Part shown: positions 22,735-36,500 of the stretch, piece after piece
Layout of the letters: each line of letters starts with the position of its first letter
How positions within the stretch are numbered: the first letter of the stretch is position 1
Origin: Stomoxys calcitrans
Lineage: Eukaryota; Arthropoda; Insecta; Diptera; Muscidae
Length of the DNA: 64,000 bases
Assembly (NCBI RefSeq): GCF_963082655.1
Contig: NC_081554.1
Location: 41,128,354-41,192,353 of the forward strand
Reading direction: 5' to 3'
The notes under the pieces: model-generated
Told to the model about the DNA's origin: nothing
Databases searched by the model: none
Seen by the model: the letters and a program-made list of their open reading frames with translations, nothing else
Translations under genes and position numbers: made by a program

Positions 22735-23850
22735 AGCCTATATCATATTCGTGTTTCACTGTAAAATACCTATTATTTGTGCCCCATATTGCAGTGGTCA
22801 TCAAATATGTCCCATTGGGGGTGTTATGGGGGTGGGGTGGCCCTATAAACACTTTTTCCCGAATGTTGATATCGGATTCGTGCTCTACTCCCAAATACAT
22901 TAATTCTAGCCCCATATTGTCATGGCCGGTAAATATGTATGTCCGATTTATAGGTGTTTTGGGAGATAGGATGGTTCCCCAAACACATAGCCCTGAAAAA
23001 ATATAAGCAAAATTCGGTATCGCTTTCTAATCTGAAATACGTTTCATTTGAGCCCCTTATTGCAAAAGTCAGAAAATATGATCACCCAAACACTTAGCCC
23101 TGAAGAAATATCGGGCAAACATTTCGCCCCAAAAGTGGATATCAAATTCGTTTTCTAATCACAACTACCTTCCATTTGAGCCCCTTATAGCAATAGTCAA
23201 CAAATATGTCCGGGTTGGGTTTGGGGTTGTTTTGGGAGATGAGGCGGCCACTGAGTGACTTGGCCCTGCAAAAAATATATATTAGGTTCGTGTACTACCC
23301 TAAAATACCCTTTTTTTGAGCCCCATATTGCAATGGTCAGTAAATACGTACTATTTGGGGTATAATGGGGGTAGAGTGGCCTCTTAGACACATTTTCCCG
23401 AATGTTGATATCAGTTTCGTGGTCTACTCCCAAAGATCTTCATTTGAGCCCCATATTGCTCCCAAAAACTTGGTCCTACATTTGGGTATCAGATTCGTAT
23501 TCCACTCTGAAAAACCATTTATTTGAGCCCCATATTGCCATGGTCGATATATATGTCCGATTTAGGGTAGTTTTGGGGGCTGGGGTGGTCCACCAAATAC
23601 TTGGTCCCACAATTGGATATCGGATACGTTTTCTACTCTTAAATACCTTTCATTGGAGTCCCATATTGTCGTGATTGGTTTATATATATATATTTGGGGG
23701 GTGGGGGGGGTCCACCTGAAATTTGGATCCCAAATTTTTATTTTTAGGTTACGATAAGAGGGCGAACAAAATTTCGCTTAAAATGCACCAACCATCTCCG
23801 AGATCTGGCGTTACTGAAAATTGGGTTATTGCTCCTAAATAAAAAAAAAC
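22735..23850 (+). repeat. C-family tandem array
   Basis: Seven or more monomers with GAGCCCCATATTGC, AATATGTCCGATTT and runs of G. It ends near 23820 with CATCTCCGAGATCTGGCGTT, a phrase shared with 21565-21585, but lacks the CCGCCCCC terminal block. Confidence 0.65.
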
Positions 23851-24103
23851 TGCGAAATTCTTAAAATTTTTTTTTCTGTCTTAATTAATTAGCATGGCAC
23901 AGCATGTATCCCTAGGCAAAATAATTACAGTGTAACTTATAGAGAAATAAGGGATGTGTTTAAGTCTCTCTCTCTCACCCACATTACCAACAACTATCGC
24001 TATTTGTCTCCCGCTCTTTTTCAACACAAATTGATTGGATTCACGTCATTTGGTCGACGTTGAAAACTGAGACAGTTGAACATAAATTTGTCCAAAATTA
24101 CTT

Positions 24104-24137
24104 TCAGTTGCAAGTATGAACGCCGCGTGAATGGATG
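24104..24137 (+). promoter_or_regulatory. candidate Inr + DPE core promoter of the LAT gene
   Basis: TCAGTT at 24104-24109 fits the fly initiator, with A+1 at 24106. At +28 (24133-24137) GGATG fits the DPE consensus RGWYV at exactly the required spacing. No TATA box is seen. It would give a 245-nt 5' leader before the ATG at 24351. Confidence 0.4.
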
Positions 24138-24350
24138 TAATACGGCTGAAAAGATAAATTGAAAATCTAAAAATCTACAAACATTTTAGTTGAAAACATG
24201 TAAACACACCTTAAAATATGTATTTCAAGCATTTAAGAACAGCAACTAAAAATACACAAAAGTGAATGTAAATTCGTCAAAATTGGTGCTAAATATAAGT
24301 TGTGTAAAATACAAATTAAAAGTTAAAAAAAAAATAATAAATACCTCACA

Positions 24351-24586
24351 ATGACGGAACGTTATGGTAATGGGGTTAAAACGGATCTACTGGAGTTACC
24401 ACATCGTGCTTCGATAAAAGAGAAAAATGAACCGAATGATGGGCTTCCTATTAGTAACGGTGATCAGGGTGACAAAATTGTGTTGAAACGTAAATTGACG
24501 CTAATGAATGGTGTTGCAATAATTGTGGGAACAATTATTGGATCGGGCATCTTTATCGCCCCCACTGGTGTGTTTAAATACACAGA
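24351..24586 (+). CDS. mnd: LAT exon 1
   Basis: Start context CACAATGACG. Encodes a 50-residue hydrophilic N-terminus and TM1 ([19 protein letters not shown]). Donor GA/GTGAGT, phase 2. Confidence 0.92.
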
Positions 24587-27500
24587 GTGAGTATATAATT
24601 CCAAATAAAAAGGTTTGTTTACTAATTGTAAGTGCTTTTGTCTGTTTTTGCTGTTTGAACAACTAACAACATAAGTGCAAATGATAATTGATAACATTAA
24701 AATGAAACAAAAGCAAACTTCGAGCTACAGAAAGTTTTTCGAGTGCCAATAGAGTCGGAACGAATTGCAAATTTGAAGCCAATATCACAGAGGGAAAATA
24801 AAATATATAAATTTGATAAAGTTTTGAAGTATAGCGTGGCAGGCCCGAAGTGTTCAAAGGGCCACATTTTTTCTATGATAACATTTTCAATTTATACAAA
24901 TGACAAAAATGTGTGGAAATAAACTAAATTTCAGAATCCATTCACTTTAACTCGATATAACCACCTGTTGCATTGAATATTGCTCTGAGTGGGTAAAAAA
25001 ACCAGTTGTAAATTGCTGGTGTTTTGGCTCATTGACGTACAATGATTTTCTTCAGCGTATCTGTAATGCGACATTTTTATACCCAATACCACTATTAGGG
25101 TACAGGGTATTATGCATTTGCATTTAGTGCATTTGCTTGTAACACTCTGAAAAAAGGGAGCTAGACTAATTGATAAGTATACCGATCAACTCACTTTACT
25201 TTCTGATTCCATTTAGCCATGTCAGTGTGTCTGTCTGTCCATATTAATTTTGTCGCAATTTTCATACAATTATTTTCAAATTTAGCACAGGATTTTTTTT
25301 TTGGCCTGGAGACGAAGTCTATTGAAATTGAAAGCAGTTGGTTCAGATTTGGATATAGCTCCAATATATATGTTTGTCTGATTTTGACTAATATTGCAAT
25401 AAAGTTATCATTTACCAAAAAATGTATAGAATTTGGTCGAAATCGCTGCAGCTTTCGCGAATATGTTTCGCCCGATTTCGGCTTCTAGAGCCACTGCAAG
25501 CGCATTTATTGACCAATCTTCCCAAAATTTTGCACAATATATTTTTCTATGGCTTCGACTATGTGTACAGATTTTGGTCGAAATCTTGAATTCCAGAGCA
25601 TTTGTAATCGCATTTATTAACCGATCTCCTCAAAACTTTTCATAATGTCCTTTTCTATGACTTCATACGTGTGTGCAGATTTTGCTCGAAATCGTCCCCA
25701 TCAGGGACGTAGCCAGGGAGGGGGGTCAGTATCTACAGGACGAATAGAAGATTTTGTTGATATTCGCACATTTTAGTACTAAAACGTACAACATGACACC
25801 TTCTTTACGGATTGAGCTACAGCTCTGAAATTTGAAATATAGTAAGACTAGAAGATTTTTTGATATTCGTTAATTTTGGAACTAATGGCTAGAAGATTGT
25901 TTTGAAATTTGTACATTTAGGTTAGTACCGTAAAAAACGTAAAAAATTTTACTTTATTTACGGATTGAGCTAAAGAACTTAAAATTGCGATACAGTTACA
26001 CCTTGACAGTATTTATCGGCCGACTAAAGGTTTTTTTTTTCAATTCGTACATTTAAGCACTAAAACTTTCAAAATATTCTCAAACAGTTACACCTTGGTA
26101 TTGGGTGTACCATCGAGGGCTGCGAAGCGACCAAGCATATGCTTGTATATTTATAATTTAGAGAATTTATATTGACGCAGCAATTTTTTCCAATATTTTG
26201 AATTTTAAAAATTGAAAACAAAAAATTTATTTCCTCAGCGCTACGGTGACCTCCTGAGCTATGTCAGATTATAGACTGATTTGAACCGTACTTTGCAGAG
26301 TTATTGAAAATCATAGCAGAACACTACGTGAAAAATTTCATCCAAATTGCGGCTTCTAGAGGCTCAAGAAGTCTAATCGGGAGATCGGTTTCTATGGAAG
26401 CTATATCTTAATCTGAACCGATATCGCCCATTTGCAATACCCAATGACTATACAATGATTAAGTATCTGTGCAAAATTTCAAGTGGCTAGCTTTACGCGT
26501 TCAAGCGCTATCGTAATTTCGACAGACGGACGGACGGGCGGATATGGCTAGATCAACTTAAATCGTTGAGACAATCAAGAATGTATATACTTAATAGGGT
26601 CTTAGAGGAATATATTGAGGTGTTACAAACGGAATGAGTAGATTAGTATTCCCTATGGTGGAGGGTATAAAAATGTTGTGTGTGAGAATGTGTCTTTACC
26701 ACTGACGAGCACACAATTACAATTATTTGCATGACTATGGGTCTGCTTGGGATTTTTTTTTTACATACAAAGTATTGTGCAATGGAGTGAGTATTTTTGT
26801 CAACCACGAAACTATACGTTTAGTAATAGAAATCATCGTTTGCGGCTATTGAAGCACTTTTGTAATTAAATAGTTTTTGGTTTTACAATAAAAGAAAGGT
26901 CCTTTGAAAGAGGGTTTACAATAAACAAAGGTAGTTATGTTGCTCTCCTAATGCTGGCAAAATTTGTGAGGTACTATGCCATGTAAAACTTATCTCCAAA
27001 GAGATGTCGCACTGCAGCACGCCGTTCGGACTCGACTATAAAAAGGAGGCCCCTTTTCGTTGAGCTTAAACTTAAATCGGACTGCACTCATTGATATGTG
27101 AGAAGTTTGCCCCTGTTCCTATGTAGAATGTTCATAGGCAAAATTTGCATTTGCAGTTATGTTCAATAATACAACGTTTATGGCTAACGTTTGGTGTGTT
27201 TAAGCGAAACGTTACACGGTTACAATAAACGAAAACTTCGTGGTGATTTGGTTGTCGTAAAAATTTTCTAAACATTTTAAGCATGTATATAGAATAGTCA
27301 AGTGTATTTTTTTGATTTAAATTTTTAAAGGGTGTAACGCGAAACCAATTTTGGTTTCATTTAACAAAAGTATCACTTTTTTTAATTACCCGGCATAAAA
27401 CAAAGTCAGCGGAACACACCCACTTAGCCCATAATATTTGCACCAATAAATTTTACACTTTTGTTTGAACTGTTGCCCTCATAGTTTTCATGTATGTGAA

Positions 27501-30500
27501 CGATATTATTTCAGATATTCAATTAATTTGCTTATATTCTTGACTAATAAGGGAATATGGTGTTTTTGGGTGAACATATGCTACGTGCCAGCTAGCAGCC
27601 ACTCGGCAGAAATACATAAAGGAAAGCAGTAGCCAAAACAAGGCCAAATTGATGTTAGTTAATAAATAGTTGTCAAAATACTGAAATGAAACGACACGAG
27701 CATGGTTTTTTGTCCAAAATATTTCAATGACCAATTTAAACAATTTAGTCTGACCAATCTAAGATTGTTTTTACTCTCAACATTTTAGGTAGCGAGATAT
27801 TTTTCGAACTTTCTTAGGAAATGTTGCATCATTTTATTAAATGGAGAGTAAAACACTTAATTAAACAATTAAAAACAATATAGCTTCTGGAAATATGGAA
27901 AGTGATTTGTATGATGGTGGGATTAAATTGTACCTTTTTGCAACTTAAAGTAAACATTGATATGGATATCGTCTCAGAATCGCTATATGTGGGCGGTCAA
28001 GAACTTAAAAAGGAACACCGGCTAGGAAGAAGGTCTGACATCTGGGCCTTTAAAGACCGACATGGACTACCACATCTATGAATGATGTTGAGAGTCATAA
28101 CAGAACTCAATATGTACAATTGCAGCCAAAGTGGATCAAAATCGCCTTTGATCGGAAAATAGGTTATCTAAACGTGGTGTTGAAAACAAAATAATATAAT
28201 GAAGTGTTTGTATTGGAAAGAGACAGCTAGTGTGAAAAGGTCTCGAAGCTTTTCTCATAAAAGGTAATGCATAAATCATGAAAAATAATTTTCGCCCTAA
28301 TTTGGAGATTTGCCTTAAATCAATCACCTTGTTATCCTTGGTACAATGCCCAGGCAGTGTGGATATCAGATAAAGCCGAGTATAGCTATATTTTCCCTTT
28401 TAATGCAAAGTACGTAGACTTCTATAGGAATGGTTTACGACTGGACGACCATCTGGTTTAATCTGGGTCCAGATCAGTGGTTGCCGGTAGAGCTGGCAAA
28501 CTATCGATAATCGCAACATTCAATGTTTTCAATATTTTTTAATAGTTAACATCCATATTATCGATACTGTCGTTAATTCCTCCTCACCTATGTTTCCAAC
28601 GAAAATTGCAAATTTTGCCCAAGAACATTCCACTAAGGAACAGGGGCAAACTTCTCACATATGAATGAGTGCAGTCCGATTCAAGTTTAAGCTCAATGAT
28701 AAGGGACTTCCTTTTTATAGCCGATTTTTTCTGATGGTCTCGCCTGGATTCGAAACCAGGCGTTTAGCGTCATAGGCGGACAAGCTAACCTCTGCGTTAC
28801 GGATAATCAGATATGGACACTTTTTGCGGCAAAGTCGTTTTAAATTTTGTCACAAATCTTTATCAGGTTTTAGATCGATTCAGACCATACTTGACAGAAG
28901 TCATTGTACAAAGTTTTAAATCAGATAAGAATTGCGCCCTATAGTGAGTGAATCAATAAGTATAATCAGGAGGATGGTTTATATGGGAACTATATCAGGT
29001 TATAGGCCAATTCGGATCATAGATAGCACGGATGTTGTGCAAAATTTCATTGAAATCGGAAGAAAATTGAAGCCTCTAGGGTCTCAAGAAGTCAAAAACG
29101 GGGATCTGCAGCCATATCAAAATCTGAAACAATGTGGATCATTTGCAATCCCCAACGAATCCCCGCTAAGATGAATCTATGAAAAATTTCAAGTTGCTAG
29201 ATTTACGCGTTCGACCACTATGATTTCCGCAGACGGAGGGACGTACATGGCTAGTTCGACTCAGCATGTAGAAACGATCAAGAATATATATATTTTATGG
29301 GGTCGCAGTTCAATATTTGGAGGTGTTACAAACTGAGTGACTAGATTAGTATACTCCCCATCCAATGGTGGTGGGTATAAAAAAGTTGATGGTATAAACA
29401 TTTGGAATGCCCTGTAAACCTAGAGAAAGTTTGGAAACTGTAAATTTGAGAATGTCTGCACTTTCATCTACGGACGTAGGACGAATGGGACGATAGTTTT
29501 GATATAAACCGAAGAATAATATTCGCTAATAGATGGTACTTGTAGTAAGACGAAGATACACAAAAACAAGTAAAAGCGTGCTAAGTTCGGCCGGCCGATT
29601 CTAATATACCCTTCATCATGGATCGCATTTGTCGAGTTCTTTACGCGGTATTCCTTTTTAGGTAAACAAAGAATATTGAAACGAACTGTTATACTATTGG
29701 AGCTATATCAAGTTATAGTCCGATTCGGAACATAAATGAATTGAATGCTAAATATTGTAGAAGTTATTATGGAATATTTCAGTCCATTCGGATAAGAATT
29801 GCGCCTTGTAGGGGCTCAAGAAGCAAAATCGGGAGATCGGTTTTTATGGGAGCTGTATCAAGCTCAGACCATATTAGACACGTATGTTGAAGGCCATAAG
29901 AGAAGCCGTTGTACAAAATTTCTGCCAAATCGGATGAGAATTGGGCCCTCTAGAGACTCAAGAAGTCAAGATCCCAGATCGGTTTATATGGCAGCTATAT
30001 TAGGTTATGCATCGATTTGCGTCATACAGTTATTGAATGTCATAACAAAACACCTCATGCAAAATTTCAGCCAAATCGGATAAGAATTGCGCCCTCTAGA
30101 GGCTCAAGAAGTCAAGACCCAAGATCGGTTTATATGGCAGCTATATCAAAACATGGAACGATTTAAATCATTCTAAGCACGGTTGTTGGAAGTGATACCA
30201 AAACACCACGTGCAAAATTTCAGTCAAATCGGACAAGAAATACGCCGTCAGAGGCTGGAGAAGTCAAGACCCAAGATCGATTTATATGACAGCTATATCA
30301 GGTTATGGACCGATTTGAACCATATTTAGCACAGTTGAAAGTGATACCAAAACACCACGTGCAATTTATCAGTCAAATCGGACAAGAAATACGCTGTCTA
30401 GTGGCTCAAGAAGTCAAGACCCAAGATCGGTTTATATGGCAGATATATCAAAACATGGACCAAATTGGCCCATTTACAATCCCAACCGACCTACAAAATT

Positions 30501-33500
30501 TAAAGCGCCTAGCTTTACTCCTTCGAGTAAGCGTACTTTCGACAGACAGACGGACGGACGGACAGACAAACATGGCTAAATCGATTTAAAATGACATGGC
30601 GATCAAGAATATATATACTTTATGGGGTCTCAGACGCAAATTTCGAGGTGTTACAAACGAAATGAATGATATGAAGCAAAGGTACTTGCAAAAGCAAACG
30701 TGCAGTACTTGGTGTGTTTGAGAGAAAATTGACGTAGTCGTTGAATGAAGAATCCCTAGGTAAAAAGTGATTCTGAAACTTGGAAAAACCAATGAGAAAA
30801 TATATCTCAAAACATAGTGTCAGAAATGGATAAGAAGTGTAGAATATAAAGGCGCTTGGAATTCTATTCTGAATTCGATTAATGTATCAAAAGGTCTGTG
30901 ACAGCCAACTTAGTAAGTAGATACCAAATTGCAAAACCAATTTTAGATCTTAGTTGATTTGATTTCTATTTTAGCAGAATGCATTTTTGTTGATACCGAA
31001 GAATCGCCGAGCCGAACTTAGCGCGCTCTTTCTTTTAAATTTTCACAATCAAAATTTATAAATTTTTATTCAATTTAATGATTTTTTCACATTTTCTCTT
31101 TTACAGATCTGTCGGCAGTTCCTTATTGATTTGGTCGGCTTGTGGCATTTTATCAACAATTGGCGCTTTATGCTATGCCGAACTTGGGACAAGTATCACA
31201 AGGTCTGGTGGTGATTATGCATATTTATTGGTGGCATTTGGCCCTCTTGTAGGCTTTCTACGTTTATGGATTGCTCTACTGATCATAAGGCCCACAACGC
31301 AGGTAAGATCAGAGATGACAAGAATTAAGTGTCTTATGATGCCAATTAGCGAAATTGTTCAATGCAATGACATTGCAACAAAACGTGAAACATGCAACAA
31401 ACATTCATGTTCGCTGCGGTGGCATGGAATAAATTAAGTCTATTTATTTGTTGTTGGCCGTTCTGGGTTAAACTCAACACAGTTATATATTTTCATTTAC
31501 TTATTTATTTGTACAAGTGAAAGAGATTTGTCGCAACTTAGAATGTTTAAAGTGGCGAGCTTAAATTTCAAACAAACAATTTAACCTTGATTATTTATAT
31601 AAAAAAAAAAAATGAGTGAAATGAAAAACAAAAACGATACGATAGAAGCGCACTTCAAAAAATTCATAAATGGGGAAACAGATGCAAGAATTTGTCACGA
31701 TTATGAAAAATGAGAGTTTAATTATCTGAAATTGTAATCTAAGATCGAGTCTGATTTTTGTTTTGGTTTTTTGTTTTATTTGCAGACTATTGTCGCCCTG
31801 ACATTTGCCCAATATGCTGCCAAACCATTTTTTGAAGACTGCGAGCCACCTGAAAATGCCGTTAAGCTTTTGGGAGCTGTTTGTTTATGTAAGTATCGGA
31901 TGAAATTTTCTCTAAAGGCAAGATGTCGATGCAAAATTTCTATAAAATTGTCTCTAAAGACAAAATTTTTAGGAAAATTTTTCAAAATGTCTATGAAATT
32001 TTCTCTAAAGACAAAATTTCTATCAAATTGTCTCTAAAGACAAAATGTCTATGAAATTTTCTCTAAAGACAAAATGTCTATGAAATTTTCTCTAAAGACA
32101 AAATGTCTATGAAATTTTCTCTAAAGACAAAATTTCTATGAAATTTTCTCTAAAGACAAAATTTCTATGAAATTTTCCCTAAAGACAAAATTTCTATGAA
32201 ATTTTCTCTAAAGACAAAATTTCTATGAAATTTTCTCTAAAGACAAAATTTCTATGAAATTTTCTCTAAAGACAAAATTTCTATGAAATTTTCTCTAAAG
32301 ACAAAATTTCTATGAAATTTTCTCTAAAGACAAAATTACTATGAAATTTTCTCTAAAGACAAAATTACTATGAAATTTTCTCTAAAGACAAAATTTCTAT
32401 GAAATTTTCTCTAAAGACAACATTTCTATGAAATTTTCTCTAAAGACAAAATTTCTATGAAATTTTCTCTAAAGACAAAATTTCTATGAAATTTCCTCTA
32501 AAGACAAAATTTCTATGAAATTTTCTCTAAAGACAAAATTTCTATGAAATTTTCTCTAAAGACAAAATTTCTATGAAATTTTCTCTAAAGACAAAATTTC
32601 TATGAAATTTTCTCTAACGACAAAATTTCTATGAAATTTTCTCTAAAGACAAAATTTCTATGAAATTTTCTCTAAGACAAAATTTCTATGAAATTTTCTC
32701 TAAAGACAAAATTTCTATGAAATTTTCTCTAAAGACAAAATTTCTATGAAATTTTCTCTAAAGACAAAATTTCTATGAAATTTTCTCTAAAGACAAAATT
32801 TCTATGAAATTTTCTCTAAAGACAAAATTTTTATGAAATTTTCTCTAAAGACAAAATTTCTATGAAATTTTCTCTAAAGACAAAATTTCTATGAAATTTT
32901 CTCTAAAGACAAAATTTCTATGAAATTTTCTCTAAAGACAAAATTTCTATGAAATTTTCTCTAAAGACAAAATTTCTATGAAATTTTCTCTAAAGACAAA
33001 ATTTCTATGAAATTTTCTCTAAAGACAAAATTTCTATGAAATTTTCTCTAAAGACAAAATTTCTATGAAATTTTCTCTAAAGGCAAAATTTCTATGAAAT
33101 TTTCTCTAAAGACAAAATTTCATTGAAATTTTCTCTAAAGACAAAATTTCATTGAAATTTTCTCTAAAGACAAAATTTCATTGAAATTTTCTCTAAAGAC
33201 AAAATTTCATTGAAATTTTCTCTAAAGACAAAATTTCATTGAAATTTTCTCTAAAGACAAAATTTCATTGAAATTTTCTGTAAAGACAAAATTTCTATGA
33301 AATTTTCTCTAAAGACAAAATTTCTATGAAATTTTCTCTAAAGACAAAATTTCTATGAAATTTCCTCAAAAGACAAAATTTCTATGAAATTTTCTCTAAA
33401 GACAAAATTTCATTGAAATTTTCTCTAAAGATAAAATTTCATTGAAATTTTCTCTAAAGACAAAATTTCGTAGAAATTTTGTCTTTTTGTCTCTAAATAC

Positions 33501-36500
33501 AAAATTTCTATGAAATTTTCTCTAAAAACAAAATTTCTACGTAATTTCCATTTTTGCAACTGGTAAGCGACTTAAGACGATTGGGGAATGAAGTAGGAGC
33601 AGGTCTCACCATAGTTGGATAGTCGATATATTCGAAATGTTTGACCGAATATTTGAAATAACAGTTGCGTTCGAACAAATGAATGCTGGAATGGACAGGG
33701 GAAACTCTAGCACAAATGCCAACTGGTAGCAATTGCTAAACGGTTGGCTTAATGGGAGAGAGAGAACGAGTAATGGTCGATCCCCTGTGCAGTTGGGCTT
33801 ATGTACCGGGATCGATCCAGGGTATCTTCTGTACAAGGACTGCTTCACCTCCTCATATCTCTGGCTACAATAACAACATAACCGCGTAATTGTGTCTTCA
33901 TTGAAGATCCGGAGACCATTGAAGATCGTCAGCATGATAATAGCATGGTAGAGCAGGCAAACTATCGATAATCGTAACATTCGATATTTCTTATAATAAT
34001 TATCGATAGTGTCGATACTATCGTTAATTTCCCATCACCTATATTTCAAACGAAAATGAGAAGTAAAAATCAGGAGATCGATTTATATAGAAGCAATATC
34101 AATGCACAGACCGAATATAACCAAATTTAATGAAGACAGTTGGAATTCATGAGAGAGATCATTGTACAATATGTTAGCCCAATAGGATGAAAATTGCGCC
34201 CTCTATAGGCGTAATGTATCTTATAGAATACATTCAGTTTCCTATGCTTATTTTTGATCAATTTTACAAAAAATTAAACTTTGCCAATAGTATTGATAGG
34301 AAATTTATCAATCGATATTCTGACAAGAAAGAAAAAGTCGACAGATCTATCGATATTTTGCCTTAGTCCGAGGCGAGGGTATCTTCGTCACTGTATATAC
34401 GAGACCTGCGATTGTAATCGTACCCTCGGCTAGTTAAATGACTATTTTGGGCTATAGCAACCAAGATGGTAGACTTAAACCGTTATGGATTGCAAAAGGC
34501 CGATTAGCGCTTCTGACACAATCTTCATTATTTGGCTGTCGGTTTACAGTGGGATAAGTGGAGAGAACAACCAGGTTTTAAGGGAGAGAGGTCTGCTGAC
34601 AAAACTTGAAAAACCCGAAACCTTTCTAGGCAACGCGATCTCCGGGGACGGGGAAAGGAGAGCAAAAATTTTATGGGAGGATACGGAGTAGGAAGATCAG
34701 TACTGGTTTTAGCGTCCATTCGGTCATACAGAATTTTAGGCACGCCTATATAAGATAGGTTCGGCTAAGGAGCCTGCACGCAGGTCATGTAGAAAGGATA
34801 ATGAGACTTGGAAGCAATTCCTATGTTAAAATCCAGCTTAGGCAATAGAAGAGTCACACCGGTGCCCCATTAGATGTTATACCAAATTTTAAGGAACTCA
34901 GGGAAATAGAATGAAAGGGGATTAAGGATTAATATGTGAAAAAGCACAGAATTACTGAAATAACCTTTTCGAGTGTCCTTTTGAGATTTGGTAGAGGCCA
35001 CAACAAGCCGTTTACTGGCTTATCTGCATGTCCGTAAGGTCATGGACATTTCCCATGAACATTCCATTAAGCAACAGGGGATAATTCTTGCATATCAATG
35101 AGTGGAGTCCGATTAAAATTTTAAGTTCAATGATAAGGGGCCTCCCTTTTTAATGCCGAGTCCGAACGGCCGCATACCGACACCCACCTGGTAGAAAAGT
35201 TTTAACATGGCAGGAAACCTCACAAATGTAGCCAGCATTAGTAAGGGGATAACCACCGCTGAAAATGTTTTCTGATGTTCACGCCGGGATATGAATCTAG
35301 GCGTTTGGCGGCATGCTGACCTCTGCGCGACGGTGGCCTCCATTTCTTATCTTTTCTCTTTATCCTAACCTTACCTTTTTTTAATTAAAAACTTCCATCT
35401 TTTTCATTTTTCAAATTTCCCACAGGTTTACTCACCGCCATTAATTGTTTATCGGTCAAATGGTCCATGAAAGTTCAAGACATCTTTACAGCGGGGAAAC
35501 TATTGGCTTTGGTAATGATTATATTGGCTGGAATCTATCAAATGGCTACTGGTCAAATGGAAAACTTTGAAAATATGTGGGAAGGCAATTACGGCATAGA
35601 GAATATTGGATTTGCCTTCTATTCAGGACTTTTTGCTTTTGGTGGCTGGAATTATTTAAATTTTGTAACAGAAGAGTTACAGGATCCCTACAAGTAAGTC
35701 TTTACAAATTTGTGTGTGTATTGATTTATGGAGGAGACCTAAACATTTTTCTTACGTCATTTGGGATGCGTATTTAATTTCACTAAAAGCATTGGAAATT
35801 TCAAGGGACTCTTTAAGATTCACCCAATTCAAACAACTTCTGCAACAAGTTCTCTGCGAGTGTACTCCATTGTAACAATGACTTGTTGATTTTTCTCTGC
35901 GACTTCGCCTCCATCCGTTATCCTTGGTATACTTAAGTGGCTTCGTTAAGCTAAACACCAAACGAAGCATAAAGTCTTACAAGTTGGAGCGCCAGCATAA
36001 CAAGGACATTTCAAAGGATTCTGTTTGCTAAGCATGAAATTGAGAGAGATGGGTGGGTGGGGAAAACGGAATATAAATCATGGGATTCAACAAGTGGTTG
36101 CCGTAATGAATGAATCGTTTTTTGCCTAGCAAATAAATGTTATCGTTCAGTTTGTTCTCATGCTCATGACGTGGGGTAAATGCTTCTGACGCACGTGTGC
36201 TCTTTTATAGATTTTGTATATAAGAGGTATGTAGTTTTTTTGGATATGTACACCAGAGTGTCCCCAAAAATAAGAAGTATTTTTTGTGAAACGCATACTC
36301 TTCATTTTTTCCCTTTTGATCCAATAAACAAAGTACGAAATATTATGGCGTTCGGTTAACGATAGCCAGTGCCGCCACGACATCCAACGTGGGATGTAGT
36401 GCTTTCTAAGGAATCCAGTTGAGTATTCCAGGTCTTGACATGTAATTGTTAAGCTAACTATACATTTATATAGAATGTACAATAGTACAAAACCAGAAAC

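Noticed and set aside
31771..32037. 88-codon frame continuing past LAT exon 3
   Set aside because: The splice donor and phases place the exon end at 31888; the rest of the frame is the minisatellite.
31897..33550. CRISPR-like regular repeat array
   Set aside because: Units are contiguous with no unique spacers and the genome is eukaryotic; it is a minisatellite.
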